This document shows positions 6,201 to 15,899 of a stretch of DNA of 64,000 nt, piece after piece. The notes below the pieces were generated by a model, which searched no databases, was not told where the DNA came from, and worked only from the letters and a program-made list of their open reading frames with translations. Each line of letters starts with the position of its first letter. Position 1 is the first letter of the stretch. A program made the position numbers and the translations under genes. The DNA lies in NCBI RefSeq assembly GCF_965208485.1, contig NZ_OZ242344.1:620001-684000 (forward strand), in the 5' to 3' direction. This stretch comes from Poriferisodalis sp965208485. GTDB lineage: Bacteria; Actinomycetota; Acidimicrobiia; Acidimicrobiales; Poriferisodalaceae.

Positions 6201-8756
6201 TCACAGGCGAGGGTCGACCGGTTCGCTCTCGAGCGCGAGCACACCGAACACGCACTCATGAATGCGCGAGATGTGCTCATTGGCGACGAAACGTTCGAGC
6301 GCCTCGATGCCGAGCGCGAACTCCCGCCGGGCGAGCGAGGACTTGCGGCTCAGCGAGCGCTTGCGAAGTCGCTCCAGATGGGCAGGTTCGAGATACTCCG
6401 GTCCGTAGATGATCCGCAGGTACTCGCGGCCGCGGCACTTCACTCCCGGCAGAACCAGGCCCCTGCCAGAACGGGAGATGGTCTGCGCTGGCTTCACCAC
6501 CATGCCTTCGCCGTCCCGATCGGTCATCGTCCGCCACCAGCCGGTTGCCTCAGCCACCGACTCGGCGTCGTCCAACTGCACGAATCGTCGGTCGGTGCGA
6601 CGCAGCACGCCGCCGCCCGCTGTCACCAGCGCGTCGATCTGTTCGAGATGCCAGCGGTGCGGTCGGCGCGCCAGCACTTCGCCCTGCGCAGCGAGAATCT
6701 GGAACGGAGCGATCTCGATGCCGTCGGCGCCGTCGGTGTCCCAGCAGTACTGCCGGTAAGCGCGGACGAACGACGCCAGATGGCCGGCACGGCCGGCAGT
6801 CCGGGATGCGAGCGCCTCTACGTCCACACCGCGACCCGTCGCCTCCGCCAGCAGACGCTGGGCGGCATCGAACACGACGGTGCCAGCCGCTCCCGTCGCT
6901 GCATATTGGCGCCTCAGCAACTCGGCCGACTTGGCCGTCCACGGCAGCATCTCCGTGTCCACGACGAGCCAGTCGGTGCCAAGTTGGTCCCACAGGCCAG
7001 CAGCATCAGCGGCTGTTCGCAGCCTGCCGAGCAATGTGCCGGCTACGCCGGGCGTCGAGAAGAACGGGCGACCTGTGCGGGTCACGATCACGCCTGCGTC
7101 GTCGTTGGAGATGCCGAAGCGTTCGGCCGCCGTCTCGGCGTCACGGGCCATCACGAGCACCGCTCGCGATCCCATGTGCTTCTCTTGGCACACCACCTCG
7201 CCTACGCCGGCCTTGCGAAAGTACGTGAAGGCCTCATCGGGGTGCTCGAGGCAGTCGGGGCGCTGACTGGTGGCGACGGGCGCCATCGTCGGCGGCAGGT
7301 ACACCAGCCAGCGCGGATCGACGGCGAAGCGGCTCATCACTTCGAGCGCGGCGCTCGAGCGGTCAGCCTCGACGGTGATGCGTCCTTCCAACTCGGTCTC
7401 CACCGAACGCTTGCCTGCGACGTCGCCGATGTCGACGAGCGGTGTTCCTGAACGGTGCTGTGCGTCGAGCCGGCCGCCGGTCGAATCGGGCGGTCTCTCC
7501 GGCTCGTAGTGCTCGTGCACGGCCGGAACCGAGACCACGTCCTTCTCGGGCCAGCGCAGCGCGGTGAGTTCGCCGCCGAAGACCGCACCGGTGTCCACAC
7601 ACATGGTGTTGTTCACCCATCGGGGCGTCACCACCGGGGTGTGGCCGTACACGACTGCAGCGTCGCCGCGGTAGTCCTCTGCCCACGGATAGCGCACCGG
7701 CAGGCCGTACGCGTCGGACTCGCCGTCGGTGTCTCCGTAGAGCGCAAGCGAGCGAACTCGGCCCGATGTTCGCCCGTGATAGCGCTCGGGCAGGCCGGCG
7801 TGCGCGACGACCAAGGCGCCGCCGTCGAGCACGTAGTGGCTGATGAGACCATCGAGGAAGTCAGCCACCCGAGCGCTGAAAGAAGACCCGCGAGCTTCAA
7901 GCTGGGACAGCGACTCGGCGAGTCCGTGCGTTACCTGCACATTGCGCCCTGCCAAGGCCCGGCGCAGCTTGTTCTCGTGATTGCCCTGAACGCACAGCGC
8001 GTTGCCCGCCTCCACCATCGGCATCACGATGTCAAGAACATCAGCCACGCCAGGTCCGCGGTCGACCAGGTCACCCACAAAGACTGCTCGCCGCCCATCG
8101 GGATGCACGACGGGCGACACGCCGGTGTCGTAACCGAGCCGGTCGAGCAGCGCCAGCAGCTCGGCGTGGCAGCCGTGGACATCGCCGATGATGTCGAATG
8201 GGCCGCAGTCGTGGCGACGATCGCACCACAGCCTGCTGCGAGTGACCCCCACCGCATCGAGTTCGGCCGCAGTGCCGAGCGTGTATACCTTGCCGAAGCG
8301 CTCCTTGCGCAGCCGCTTGGCCGTGCGGCGCAGTGTCTGATGCTGACGCTTGACGGCGTGCTCGGGCGGAATGCGGCCCTCACGCTGACGACTGCGCTCG
8401 ACGCACAGATTCAGCGGCAGATCGAACACGACTGCTGTGGCCAGAACGTCCCACTTGCGGGCGAGCTCGATCAGCGGCGCACGGTCGGCAGGCTTGGTGT
8501 TGGTGGCGTCGACCACGGTGAGGCGGCCGATCTCCAGCCGCCGGTCGACGATGGTGTGCACCAGATCGAAGGCCGCCACGGTGACCGACTGGTCTGACTC
8601 GTCGTCGCCGACAAGCGCACGGCATCGGTCGCTGGACACGATCTCGGTGTCTGCGAAGTGCCGCGCGGCGAAAGCGGACTTGCCTGAACCCGACGCTCCG
8701 CAGAGCACGACGAGGCCGAGTTCGGGAAGGTCGATCGTGGTGAGCTGCTGTCTCAT
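6201..8756 (-). CDS. pnkp: Bacterial polynucleotide kinase-phosphatase-ligase of the Hen1-Pnkp RNA repair system
   Basis: An 851-residue three-domain RNA end-healing and sealing enzyme. The N-terminal kinase has the P-loop GASGSGKS (residues 20-27). The metallophosphoesterase domain has GDVHGC (192-197), GDLVDRG (229-235) and GNHE (259-262), and removes 2',3'-cyclic phosphate or 3'-phosphate ends. The C-terminal adenylyltransferase/ligase-like domain has the lysine motif KHMG (K527). Length and order match the characterised bacterial Pnkp (about 870 residues). ATG 8756 is chosen over the longer frame to 8945 because the kinase domain begins there. Hen1 ends ten bases upstream, so the two form one operon. 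Role: repair of RNAs cut by ribotoxins. Confidence 0.93.
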   Translation of the reverse strand: MRQQLTTIDLPELGLVVLCGASGSGKSAFAARHFADTEIVSSDRCRALVGDDESDQSVTVAAFDLVHTIVDRRLEIGRLTVVDATNTKPADRAPLIELARKWDVLATAVVFDLPLNLCVERSRQREGRIPPEHAVKRQHQTLRRTAKRLRKERFGKVYTLGTAAELDAVGVTRSRLWCDRRHDCGPFDIIGDVHGCHAELLALLDRLGYDTGVSPVVHPDGRRAVFVGDLVDRGPGVADVLDIVMPMVEAGNALCVQGNHENKLRRALAGRNVQVTHGLAESLSQLEARGSSFSARVADFLDGLISHYVLDGGALVVAHAGLPERYHGRTSGRVRSLALYGDTDGESDAYGLPVRYPWAEDYRGDAAVVYGHTPVVTPRWVNNTMCVDTGAVFGGELTALRWPEKDVVSVPAVHEHYEPERPPDSTGGRLDAQHRSGTPLVDIGDVAGKRSVETELEGRITVEADRSSAALEVMSRFAVDPRWLVYLPPTMAPVATSQRPDCLEHPDEAFTYFRKAGVGEVVCQEKHMGSRAVLVMARDAETAAERFGISNDDAGVIVTRTGRPFFSTPGVAGTLLGRLRTAADAAGLWDQLGTDWLVVDTEMLPWTAKSAELLRRQYAATGAAGTVVFDAAQRLLAEATGRGVDVEALASRTAGRAGHLASFVRAYRQYCWDTDGADGIEIAPFQILAAQGEVLARRPHRWHLEQIDALVTAGGGVLRRTDRRFVQLDDAESVAEATGWWRTMTDRDGEGMVVKPAQTISRSGRGLVLPGVKCRGREYLRIIYGPEYLEPAHLERLRKRSLSRKSSLARREFALGIEALERFVANEHISRIHECVFGVLALESEPVDPRL

Positions 8757-8766
8757 TCGAATCCGC

Positions 8767-10173
8767 TCATTGCCGGAACACGGCCATCTGCGTAGGCGGG
8801 CCGTGGTCAGGGTCGTGCGGGCCGATGGCACTGATCTCGCTGCTGTAGCCGAACTGATCCGAAATGGCGCCGACCCACGCAGCGAACTCCGTGCGGGTCC
8901 ACTCGAAACGGTGGTCGCGGTGACGCATGCCTCCGACATGCACATGCTCGTAGTTCACGTTGTGCTCACGGTTCGGTGTGGTCAACACCACCGCAGCGGG
9001 GGCAGCGTGGCCGAACACAGCTGCAGCGAGCGCGTCGAGCCGGTCGGGGTCGATGTGCTCGACCACTTCGACCAGCAGGGCAATGTCAAACCCTCGCAAG
9101 CGGTCGTCGGCGTAGGTGAGCGCTCCTTGTCGCAGCGAGATCTGCTCGCGGCGTCGCTCGGACAGCTCATCGAGCCGCAACCGCCGCTCAGCGCGCTCCA
9201 GCGCAGCGACCGACGCATCGATGCCGAGTACCGCGTTGACGGTCGGCTCATCGATCAATCGCGCCAGCAGTCGCCCCTCACCGCAGCCGAGGTCTGCCAC
9301 ACGCCCACCGCCGAGGCCGCGAACGGTCTCGAGGACTGCCTGCTGGCGCTGTTCGCTCAACCCGAGCGGGCGAGCGGCGTCTCGCTCGAAAGCATCGGTC
9401 TGCCCGGCAGAATCGATGTCCCCGACGAGATCGGCGTCGTCCGGAGCGTCGTCGGCGAGCCGCTCCAGCGCTTCGTCCGCGAAGCTGCCGAAGCGCAGGT
9501 AGCGCCTTGAGATCATCGCCGTCTCGGGGTGCGAACCGAGCCAGTCCCCGCCTCGCCGCAGCAGCTTGTCGACCTCGTCGTCCCCGATCCAGTAGTGCTT
9601 GCGGTCGTCAAGCACCGGCAGCATCACAAACAGGTGCTCCAGCACGGCTCGCACCGTGTGCTGCCCACTCAGGCGAACTGAGTAGCAGCGGCTGTCGCCC
9701 CATGACGGAAACCGGGAGTCCAGCGGGATGGCCGCGGATTCCACCTGGTACCCCAATGGCTCGAAGAGTCTGCGTACGATCTGCTCGCCGCCCCGCACAG
9801 GCAGTACCGGCAAGCCGACTTCCATGTCCAGCGGCTGGGTGACGAGGTGCGGGCGCGCATCGCACGTCCCGCTCAGCGCTGTCCCGAATAGTCGTCCGAG
9901 GGCCACCGAGAGCATGGACGAGGCTACGTACGGCCGGTCGTTCACGTAGTGCTCCAGGTTGACCGCCGGGCGTCCCTTGGCACCCCGGGCGAGGGCAATC
10001 GGGTCTACCTCGACGAACAGTGTCGCCGTGCATCGCTCCTGGCTGGCTTCAGGATAGAAGACATGCGCGCTGCCGAATCCGACGTCCACGGTGCGGACAC
10101 GATCCGGATGCTTGTGCAACAGGTAGCCCAAGTCAGTGGCGTCTGGCGTCGTCGAGGTGAGCGAGAGCAGCAT
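8767..10173 (-). CDS. hen1: 3'-terminal RNA ribose 2'-O-methyltransferase
   Basis: A 468-residue partner of Pnkp: it methylates the 2'-OH at the 3' end of a cleaved RNA before ligation, protecting the repaired site from re-cleavage. The C-terminal methyltransferase has the SAM site VADLGCGEGRLL and the metal-binding EVVEH (E369, E372, H373), with further His in RHRDHRFEWTRTEF. The N-terminal region of about 230 residues (through LFVMLPVLDDRKHYWIG) is the bacterial-specific part known to activate the Pnkp ligase. ATG 10173 is preferred; there is no strong ribosome site. First gene of the operon, divergent from the alcohol dehydrogenase at 10312. Confidence 0.93.
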   Translation of the reverse strand: MLLSLTSTTPDATDLGYLLHKHPDRVRTVDVGFGSAHVFYPEASQERCTATLFVEVDPIALARGAKGRPAVNLEHYVNDRPYVASSMLSVALGRLFGTALSGTCDARPHLVTQPLDMEVGLPVLPVRGGEQIVRRLFEPLGYQVESAAIPLDSRFPSWGDSRCYSVRLSGQHTVRAVLEHLFVMLPVLDDRKHYWIGDDEVDKLLRRGGDWLGSHPETAMISRRYLRFGSFADEALERLADDAPDDADLVGDIDSAGQTDAFERDAARPLGLSEQRQQAVLETVRGLGGGRVADLGCGEGRLLARLIDEPTVNAVLGIDASVAALERAERRLRLDELSERRREQISLRQGALTYADDRLRGFDIALLVEVVEHIDPDRLDALAAAVFGHAAPAAVVLTTPNREHNVNYEHVHVGGMRHRDHRFEWTRTEFAAWVGAISDQFGYSSEISAIGPHDPDHGPPTQMAVFRQ

Positions 10174-10311
10174 GCACCAGCCATTCGACCACATTGCACC
10201 GCGCAAAGCACCATCGTTTTCTGTTCACGCGACGCCGGCTCGCGTAGTCTCAGATCGAACTGGCGCCCACGGGCGCCTTGGCTCGCCCGCCAAGAGGAGA
10301 AGGGGACCGCT

Positions 10312-11403
10312 ATGAAGGCAGCAGTGCTCTGCGAACAGCCGGGGGACTTGGAGATCGAGGATCTGCGCATCGATGCGCCCGGACCCAACGAGGTGCTCAT
10401 CCAGACGAAGGGCGCAGGCCTGTGCCACAGCGATCTTCATTTCATGGAGGGGCTGTTCCGGACGCCGCTTCCCATGGTGATGGGCCACGAGTCAGCCGGA
10501 GTGGTCGAAGCGGTCGGATCCGACGTCAGCTACGTGGCGCCCGGCGACCACGTCGTGGCGTGCCTGTCGATCTTCTGCGGCCAATGCCATCGCTGCCTGT
10601 CGGGCAACCCGCACCGCTGCACGAACATCCGCGCCACGTCTCGGGCGAGAGATGCCGCGGCCCGTCTGACCCGTGGCGACAGCACGTCGGTCGACCAGAT
10701 GGCGCGGCTCGGCGGCTTCGCCGAGCAGATGCTGGTGCATCAGAACGCCGTGGTGAAGGTGCGCCCCGACATGCCGCTCGACCGGGCCTGCCTGATCGGC
10801 TGCGGCGTCACCACGGGCTTCGGTGCAGCAGTGAACACCGCCGGTGTCGGCGTGGGCAGCGTGGTCTGCGTCATCGGCTGCGGCGGCATCGGGCTGTCCG
10901 CCGTGCAGGGCGCCCGGGTTGCCGGCGCCGGGCGCATCATCGCCGTGGACATGACCGAGGCGAAGCTCGAGACCGCTCGTCAGATGGGTGCCACCGACAC
11001 CGTCAACGCCGCGGAGGCGGAAGACGTGGTTGCCGCAGTGAAAGACATGACCGGCGGCGGCGTGGAGTACAGCTTCGAGGCCATCGGCTTGGCCACCACG
11101 GTGCAGCAGGCGTTCAACATGCTCGACATCGGCGGCACCGCCACCGTGATCGGCATGGTGCCGTCCAAGACCAAGGTGGAGCTGCGGGGCATCGACTTCC
11201 TGTCGGAGAAGAAACTGCAGGGCTCGATGATGGGCTCCAACCAGTTCCGCAGCGACATCCCGATGATGATCGACCTGTATCTCGACGGGCGCTTGATGCT
11301 CGACGAGATGATCTCGGCACGCATCGACCTCGACCGGATCAACGAGGGCTACGGCTGGATGAAAGCCGGCGAGGCCACCCGAACCGTCATCACGTTCGAC
11401 TGA
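10312..11403 (+). CDS. Zinc-dependent alcohol dehydrogenase (MDR, class III-like)
   Basis: A 363-residue medium-chain NAD(P)-dependent alcohol dehydrogenase. Catalytic-zinc ligands are in GLCHSDLHF and GHESAGVVEAVG; the structural zinc site is CGQCHRCLSGNPHRC; the Rossmann nucleotide site is GCGGIGLSAVQGA; then FEAIG and ITFD at the end. Start ATG 10312 has an AGGAGAAGGGG ribosome site; the open frame runs upstream to 9949 only by overlap with hen1. Similar enzymes oxidise primary alcohols or thiol adducts of formaldehyde (mycothiol-dependent forms exist), but the substrate cannot be decided here. It appears to be a single-gene unit divergent from hen1. Confidence 0.9.
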   Translation: MKAAVLCEQPGDLEIEDLRIDAPGPNEVLIQTKGAGLCHSDLHFMEGLFRTPLPMVMGHESAGVVEAVGSDVSYVAPGDHVVACLSIFCGQCHRCLSGNPHRCTNIRATSRARDAAARLTRGDSTSVDQMARLGGFAEQMLVHQNAVVKVRPDMPLDRACLIGCGVTTGFGAAVNTAGVGVGSVVCVIGCGGIGLSAVQGARVAGAGRIIAVDMTEAKLETARQMGATDTVNAAEAEDVVAAVKDMTGGGVEYSFEAIGLATTVQQAFNMLDIGGTATVIGMVPSKTKVELRGIDFLSEKKLQGSMMGSNQFRSDIPMMIDLYLDGRLMLDEMISARIDLDRINEGYGWMKAGEATRTVITFD

Positions 11404-11453
11404 GCTAACGACAGTCCTGCGAAGCCCGCAGGGTCCACGGTCCCGGGGCCGAG

Positions 11454-12578
11454 ATGCGGTCAGGCAGTTCGGCAACGCCGAGGGGCGAGCGCAACTCCGC
11501 CTTGGACGCAGTGCGCGGCGTGGCCGTGCTCGGCATCCTGATCATGAACGCCGTGGCGTTCGGCCTGCCCGCAGCGGCGTACACCAACCTCGACGCCGGC
11601 GGATCAAGCACGCTCGCCGACTGGATCATCGGCGGAGCGGGCGAGATCTTCGCCGACCAGAAGTTCATGGGCCTGTTCTCGATGCTGTTCGGCGCGGGCA
11701 TCGTGCTGTTCGCCGAGCGGGCCGCAGCCAAGGGCCGGCGCAGCGTGCTGCTGAGCCTGTGGCGCAACGGGTTGTTGCTGGTCATCGGCCTCGTGCACCT
11801 GTCGTTCTGGGATGGCGACGTGCTGTTCGTCTATGCCCTGTGCGCGCCGGTCGTGCTGGCACTGCGACACCTGCCGACCAAGGTGCTCTTGTGGCTGGGC
11901 GGCACATGCTACGCCGCTGTCGCCGTCATCTCCTGGGGAGTGCAGTCATCGCTGCGCAGCTTCTCCAGCGTGCTCATCGACTTCTGGCACTACGGCGAGT
12001 ACTACGACATCATCGAGACTTGGTTCCTGGCCGACTACTTCGGACGGGCAGTGGGCGCCATGGTCATCGGCGCGGCGCTCTACCGGACCGGCATCATCGC
12101 CGGCCACCGGCCGGCTGCCTTCTACCGCCGCCTCGCGGTGTGGGGCCTCGGCATCGGGCTGCCGCTGTCGAGTGCCGGATTGGCCCTCATGGCGGCAACC
12201 GACTTCGACATCGACTGGGCCGTCTCAGGCACCATTCCCAACACCATCGCCACCATGCCGATCTGCTTGGGCTACCTGAGTCTGATCATCCTGTGGAACT
12301 CAGCAGGAGACTCGCCCTTGCGGCGCAGAGTCCGTGCGCTCGGCCGGATGGCGCTTACCAACTACCTCAGCCAGACAGCCCTGGGCCTGATCGTGCTCAG
12401 CGCACTGCTGGACGACGTCGAGTTGAGTCGCACTCGGATCGCTGTGTTCGTGGTGGCCGTGTGGACGGTGCAGTTGTGGTGGTCGAAGGCCTGGCTGGAA
12501 CGTTTCGGCTTCGGCCCGGTCGAGTGGCTGTGGCGCTGCGCCACCTATCGCCGCCGACAACCGCTGCGTGCTCGGTAG
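11454..12578 (+). CDS. DUF418 (YeiB-like) multi-pass membrane protein
   Basis: A 374-residue inner-membrane protein. The start RGERNSALDAVRGVAVLGILIMN is the typical opening of this family, followed by the conserved DQKFMGLFSMLFGAGIVLF and by GLVHLSFWDGDVLFVYALC. About nine to ten hydrophobic helices are visible. The C-terminal DUF418 part carries LGRMALTNYLSQT and WWSKAWLERFGFGPVEWLWR. The biochemical role of the family is not established. It follows the alcohol dehydrogenase by 50 bases on the same strand and may share its transcript. Confidence 0.88.
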   Translation: MRSGSSATPRGERNSALDAVRGVAVLGILIMNAVAFGLPAAAYTNLDAGGSSTLADWIIGGAGEIFADQKFMGLFSMLFGAGIVLFAERAAAKGRRSVLLSLWRNGLLLVIGLVHLSFWDGDVLFVYALCAPVVLALRHLPTKVLLWLGGTCYAAVAVISWGVQSSLRSFSSVLIDFWHYGEYYDIIETWFLADYFGRAVGAMVIGAALYRTGIIAGHRPAAFYRRLAVWGLGIGLPLSSAGLALMAATDFDIDWAVSGTIPNTIATMPICLGYLSLIILWNSAGDSPLRRRVRALGRMALTNYLSQTALGLIVLSALLDDVELSRTRIAVFVVAVWTVQLWWSKAWLERFGFGPVEWLWRCATYRRRQPLRAR

Positions 12579-12772
12579 CCAGCACTTCCAGCAGAGAGGG
12601 CGGCTGCGCCGTGTCCTAAAGATGTCCCGTGTCGAGTTTGTCGCTCCGTGATCGGCTGACTTGGTTGGGATGCCCAGGCCAACCGCCTGCGGCCCTCGTA
12701 TGCGTCCAGACGCCCAGTAACGTCGGCAACGAACTAGGCCGACCAGTCACGGCAGGCAAACATGGGGACGCG

Positions 12773-13448
12773 ATGCCGAGGCACCTGACCGACGCCCAGA
12801 TCGACCACTACCGCGACCGGGGCTATATCTCGCCATCTCGCCGCTCGATCTTCTGACCGCGGGCGAGGCGGCTGAGGCGCGGGCGAAGCTCGAGGCCTAC
12901 GAGGCCTGTGGATCGCACTCTCACCCGCTTCCGAGGCAGCCGGTGCGATGTCGGTGCTCCCCGGAAGCCACCGAGAACTCCTCGCCCACGACGAGACTTA
13001 CCACGCGGACAACATGCTGACGCGGGGCCAGGAGCTCAAGATCGACGTCTCCGAGCGAGAGGTCGCGTCGATGGCACTCGAGCCCGGCCAGATGTCCATG
13101 CACAACGTGCGGCTCGCGCACGGATCGGGGCCGAACACGACCGACGACCGTCGCATCGGCATCTCGCTGCAGTACATGCCGACGCGGACCAAGCAGCTCC
13201 TCGTCGACTGTGACTTTGCCACCCTCGTCCGTGGGACTGACGACTACGGGAACTTCGAGCTGACCCCGCGACCACGAACAGACTTCGATCCGGTCGCCGT
13301 CGAGTTCCACCAGCGAGCCGCCGTGGCACTCCGCGAACTCCTCTGCCAGGGCCCGAGCCTCCGGCCGAACGAGCCCCGACGCTGTAGCCGAGCGTTGATG
13401 ATGGGTGTCGGCGGGGGACTGCAACCCTTGACCCACGCCACCGGGTGA
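12773..13448 (+). pseudogene. Phytanoyl-CoA dioxygenase (PhyH) remnant
   Basis: The N terminus MPRHLTDAQIDHYRDRGYISP is a standard PhyH opening. A one-base loss near 12835 then ends the frame in a TGA; with the frame corrected it continues as SPLDLLTAGEAAEARAKLEAYE. The middle of the gene (roughly 100 codons, including the HxD iron site) is missing. The sequence resumes at about 12905 with WIALSPASEAAGAMSVLPGSHRE, then NVRLAHGSGPNTTDDRRIGIS, which carries the distal His and Arg. About 225 codons remain of a ~280-residue enzyme. It is non-functional as written: one frameshift plus one internal deletion. Confidence 0.82.
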
Positions 13449-13521
13449 GGAGCTGCCAGACGGCCACGGCCAAACCGATCGACACGATCCAGCTGGCGAC
13501 GGTGACGAGACGTTCGCGCAT
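13439..13521 (-). pseudogene. 5' fragment of a membrane-protein gene
   Basis: Starting at ATG 13521 on the - strand is MRERLVTVASWIVSIGLAVA, one clear transmembrane segment that breaks off where the PhyH remnant ends. It looks like the beginning of an otherwise lost gene. Too short to assign. Confidence 0.3.
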
Positions 13522-13594
13522 GGCTACGACCCCAGCCCTGATCGCCAGCCGCTCAGCAATATAGTCCTCGCGCGCGTTCTGGGAGGCTGAGTCA

Positions 13595-15883
13595 ATGCGA
13601 GCACAGCCTCGACTCCGCCTCTTGGCCGCTGCGCTCGTGGCAGCGTCGCTGATCGCGACCGGTTGCACTGGCGTGGCCGACGACGGCGCACCCCCGGCCA
13701 CGACGCTCGCCCTCGCCACCACCGCTCCCCCCGCAGCACCCGATGACGGCTCCGAGACCGATCCCCGCAGCGCCTACTTCGCCCTCGACCGCGTGCTTGA
13801 CATCAGCATCGAGATCGACGTTGAGGACTGGGACGTCCTGCGCCACCAGACCCGCACGCTCGCTGACGTGTTCGCGGAGATCGAGGAGTACGGCCTCTCT
13901 CGGCCGTTCGCCAGCATCTACACTTGGTTCAGTGCCACAGTGACCGTCGACGGCGAGACGCACGCCGAGGTGGGCGTGCGCAAGAAGGGCTTCGTCGGTT
14001 CCCAGAGTTCCACCAAGCCGTCGCTCAAGCTGCGCTTCGACAAGTACATCGACGGCCAAGCGCTTGCCGGTGGCATGAACCGGATGACGCTGAACAACAG
14101 CGTCCAGGACCCGTCGATGCTCAACACCTGCCTGTCGTACCGGGTGTTCGCAGCGGCCGGCAATCCCGCGCCGCACTGCAATTTCGCCGCCGTGTCGCTG
14201 AACGGCACCGACCTCGGGCTGTACGTGCACGTAGAGGAGTTCAAGGCGCCGTTCCTGTCACACCACTTCGGCAGCGCCGAGGGCAACCTGTACGAAGGCA
14301 CGGTCAGCGACTTCACGCCGGACTTCCGAGGCACGTTCGAGAAGAAGACCAACGAGGACACCGACGACTGGTCCGACATCGACGCTGTCGTCGCTGCCTT
14401 GGACGATTCTTCCGACGCCGGTTTGAAGGCACTGGCCGAGATCGTGGACCTCGACCGGTTCCTGTCGTTCTGGGCGACAGAAGTGCTCGTCGGTCATTGG
14501 GACGGCTACGCCGGCGACCGGAACAACTACTGGTTCTACCGGGTGCCCGACGGTCGATTCGTGTTCCTGCCGTGGGGCACCGACGGCACGTTCCACCTCT
14601 CCGACGACCCCAATCCTTTCGACAACATCTCCGACCCGTCGCCGTCGGTGCTGGCGCTCACCGCCATTCCCAACCGCCTGTACAACCACCCCGACTGGCG
14701 GGCCAAGTACGTCTCACGGCTGAAGCAGATCCTGGACGACGTCTGGCACGAGACCGAGCTGCTCGCCGCGGTGGACAAGATGGCTGCCATCGTGCAGCAG
14801 CACGCCCTTCCGGAAGCAGCCAGGGCAGCCGAGCGCGACACCGAGCGATTGCGGACCTTCATCGCGAAACGCAAGGCCGAGATCCTCGCGGCCCTGACCC
14901 CTACGCCACCGGAGTGGCCCGAGCCCGAAGCAACCGCGCCACCCACTGCCGGGTCGGGGACTCTCGAGGTCGCCTTCGAAACAACCTGGGGAAGCAACCT
15001 GAGTCCCAACCCGCTCGCGCAGGGAACGGTCCACAGCCTGCTACTGAACGGTGCCCCTGAACCAGTCGGAGGCACTGGCGTGTTTGCAGGCAAAGCGAGC
15101 CCGGAAGAGAGAATCCTGCTTCCGGGCGTCGACAACCCAGCGTCAATCGTGATCGTGAAGCTCGAAGGCGACGACTCCGTTGCCGGTGTGTCCTTGGTGG
15201 TGGATCCCGAGCAGTTGGTAGCAGGCGCCACATTGGTCATCGGCGAAAGTTCCCTGGCAGGGGGCGTCTGGTCGATCCCGCCGGGAGCGTCGACGCCCGA
15301 CAGCTTCTCGCCCTTCACCGAAGGAGTGCTCGAACTGTCGAGCGGCGACACAGCGCCCGGCGCAGCCATCGCAGGCGCCTTTGCCGGCACGTTCGGGTGG
15401 GCCCTTTCACCGTCAGAGGTCGACGGCGGGGATGTTCAGGGCGGCGACCCCTCGGATGAGCCGCTCGATGTCGGTTTGATCATCAATGAGGTGGCTGCCA
15501 AGGGCGATCCGCTCGACTGGTTCGAGCTGTACAACGCATCGCGCGTCCCCATAGCACTCGACGGCTTCGAGATGGCCGACGATCTCATGGATATCGGAAA
15601 GCGAGTGCCTTTCCCGGCGGGCACGGTCATCGGGCCGGGCGAGTACCTGCAAATCAGTTTGGACAAAGAAGGCTGGCCCGGCTTCGCGCTCGGGAGCGAC
15701 GAGGAACTGGGCGTCTGGCTGCTGGACGGCACGCTGGTCGCCAGCGTCGACTGGAACGAGGGCCAGTCCGGTGCGGACCAGAGCTACGCACGGGTGCCCG
15801 ATGTCACCGGCCGATTCGAGACGGTCGACACCCCCACTCCAGGCGCCCCCTCCGCCGGACCTCCGCCGGTTGGCTCACCGTAA
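13595..15883 (+). CDS. CotH-kinase-domain lipoprotein with C-terminal lamin-tail domain
   Basis: A 762-residue exported protein. The N terminus has a lipoprotein signal with lipobox LIATGC (Cys at about 27), then a Thr/Ala/Pro-rich linker. Residues about 60-440 are a CotH-like kinase domain: the conserved opening LDISIEIDVEDWDVL, GVRKKGFVGSQS, KPSLKLRFDKY, DLGLYVHVEEF and the metal-site region HWDGYAGDRNNYWFY..FLPWGTDGTF. CotH is an atypical protein kinase on spore coats, but this domain is widespread in secreted bacterial proteins. Residues about 625-745 form a lamin-tail domain (LIINEVAAKGDPLDWFELYN). Start ATG 13595 has GGGAGG upstream. Probably a cell-surface protein. Confidence 0.85.
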   Translation: MRAQPRLRLLAAALVAASLIATGCTGVADDGAPPATTLALATTAPPAAPDDGSETDPRSAYFALDRVLDISIEIDVEDWDVLRHQTRTLADVFAEIEEYGLSRPFASIYTWFSATVTVDGETHAEVGVRKKGFVGSQSSTKPSLKLRFDKYIDGQALAGGMNRMTLNNSVQDPSMLNTCLSYRVFAAAGNPAPHCNFAAVSLNGTDLGLYVHVEEFKAPFLSHHFGSAEGNLYEGTVSDFTPDFRGTFEKKTNEDTDDWSDIDAVVAALDDSSDAGLKALAEIVDLDRFLSFWATEVLVGHWDGYAGDRNNYWFYRVPDGRFVFLPWGTDGTFHLSDDPNPFDNISDPSPSVLALTAIPNRLYNHPDWRAKYVSRLKQILDDVWHETELLAAVDKMAAIVQQHALPEAARAAERDTERLRTFIAKRKAEILAALTPTPPEWPEPEATAPPTAGSGTLEVAFETTWGSNLSPNPLAQGTVHSLLLNGAPEPVGGTGVFAGKASPEERILLPGVDNPASIVIVKLEGDDSVAGVSLVVDPEQLVAGATLVIGESSLAGGVWSIPPGASTPDSFSPFTEGVLELSSGDTAPGAAIAGAFAGTFGWALSPSEVDGGDVQGGDPSDEPLDVGLIINEVAAKGDPLDWFELYNASRVPIALDGFEMADDLMDIGKRVPFPAGTVIGPGEYLQISLDKEGWPGFALGSDEELGVWLLDGTLVASVDWNEGQSGADQSYARVPDVTGRFETVDTPTPGAPSAGPPPVGSP

Positions 15884-15899
15884 GCGGCCGGACAAGTCA

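Noticed and set aside
5526..7451. 641-codon open frame on + strand
   Set aside because: It is antisense to the selenoprotein-like gene and pnkp; composition and lack of family features mark it as a high-GC shadow.
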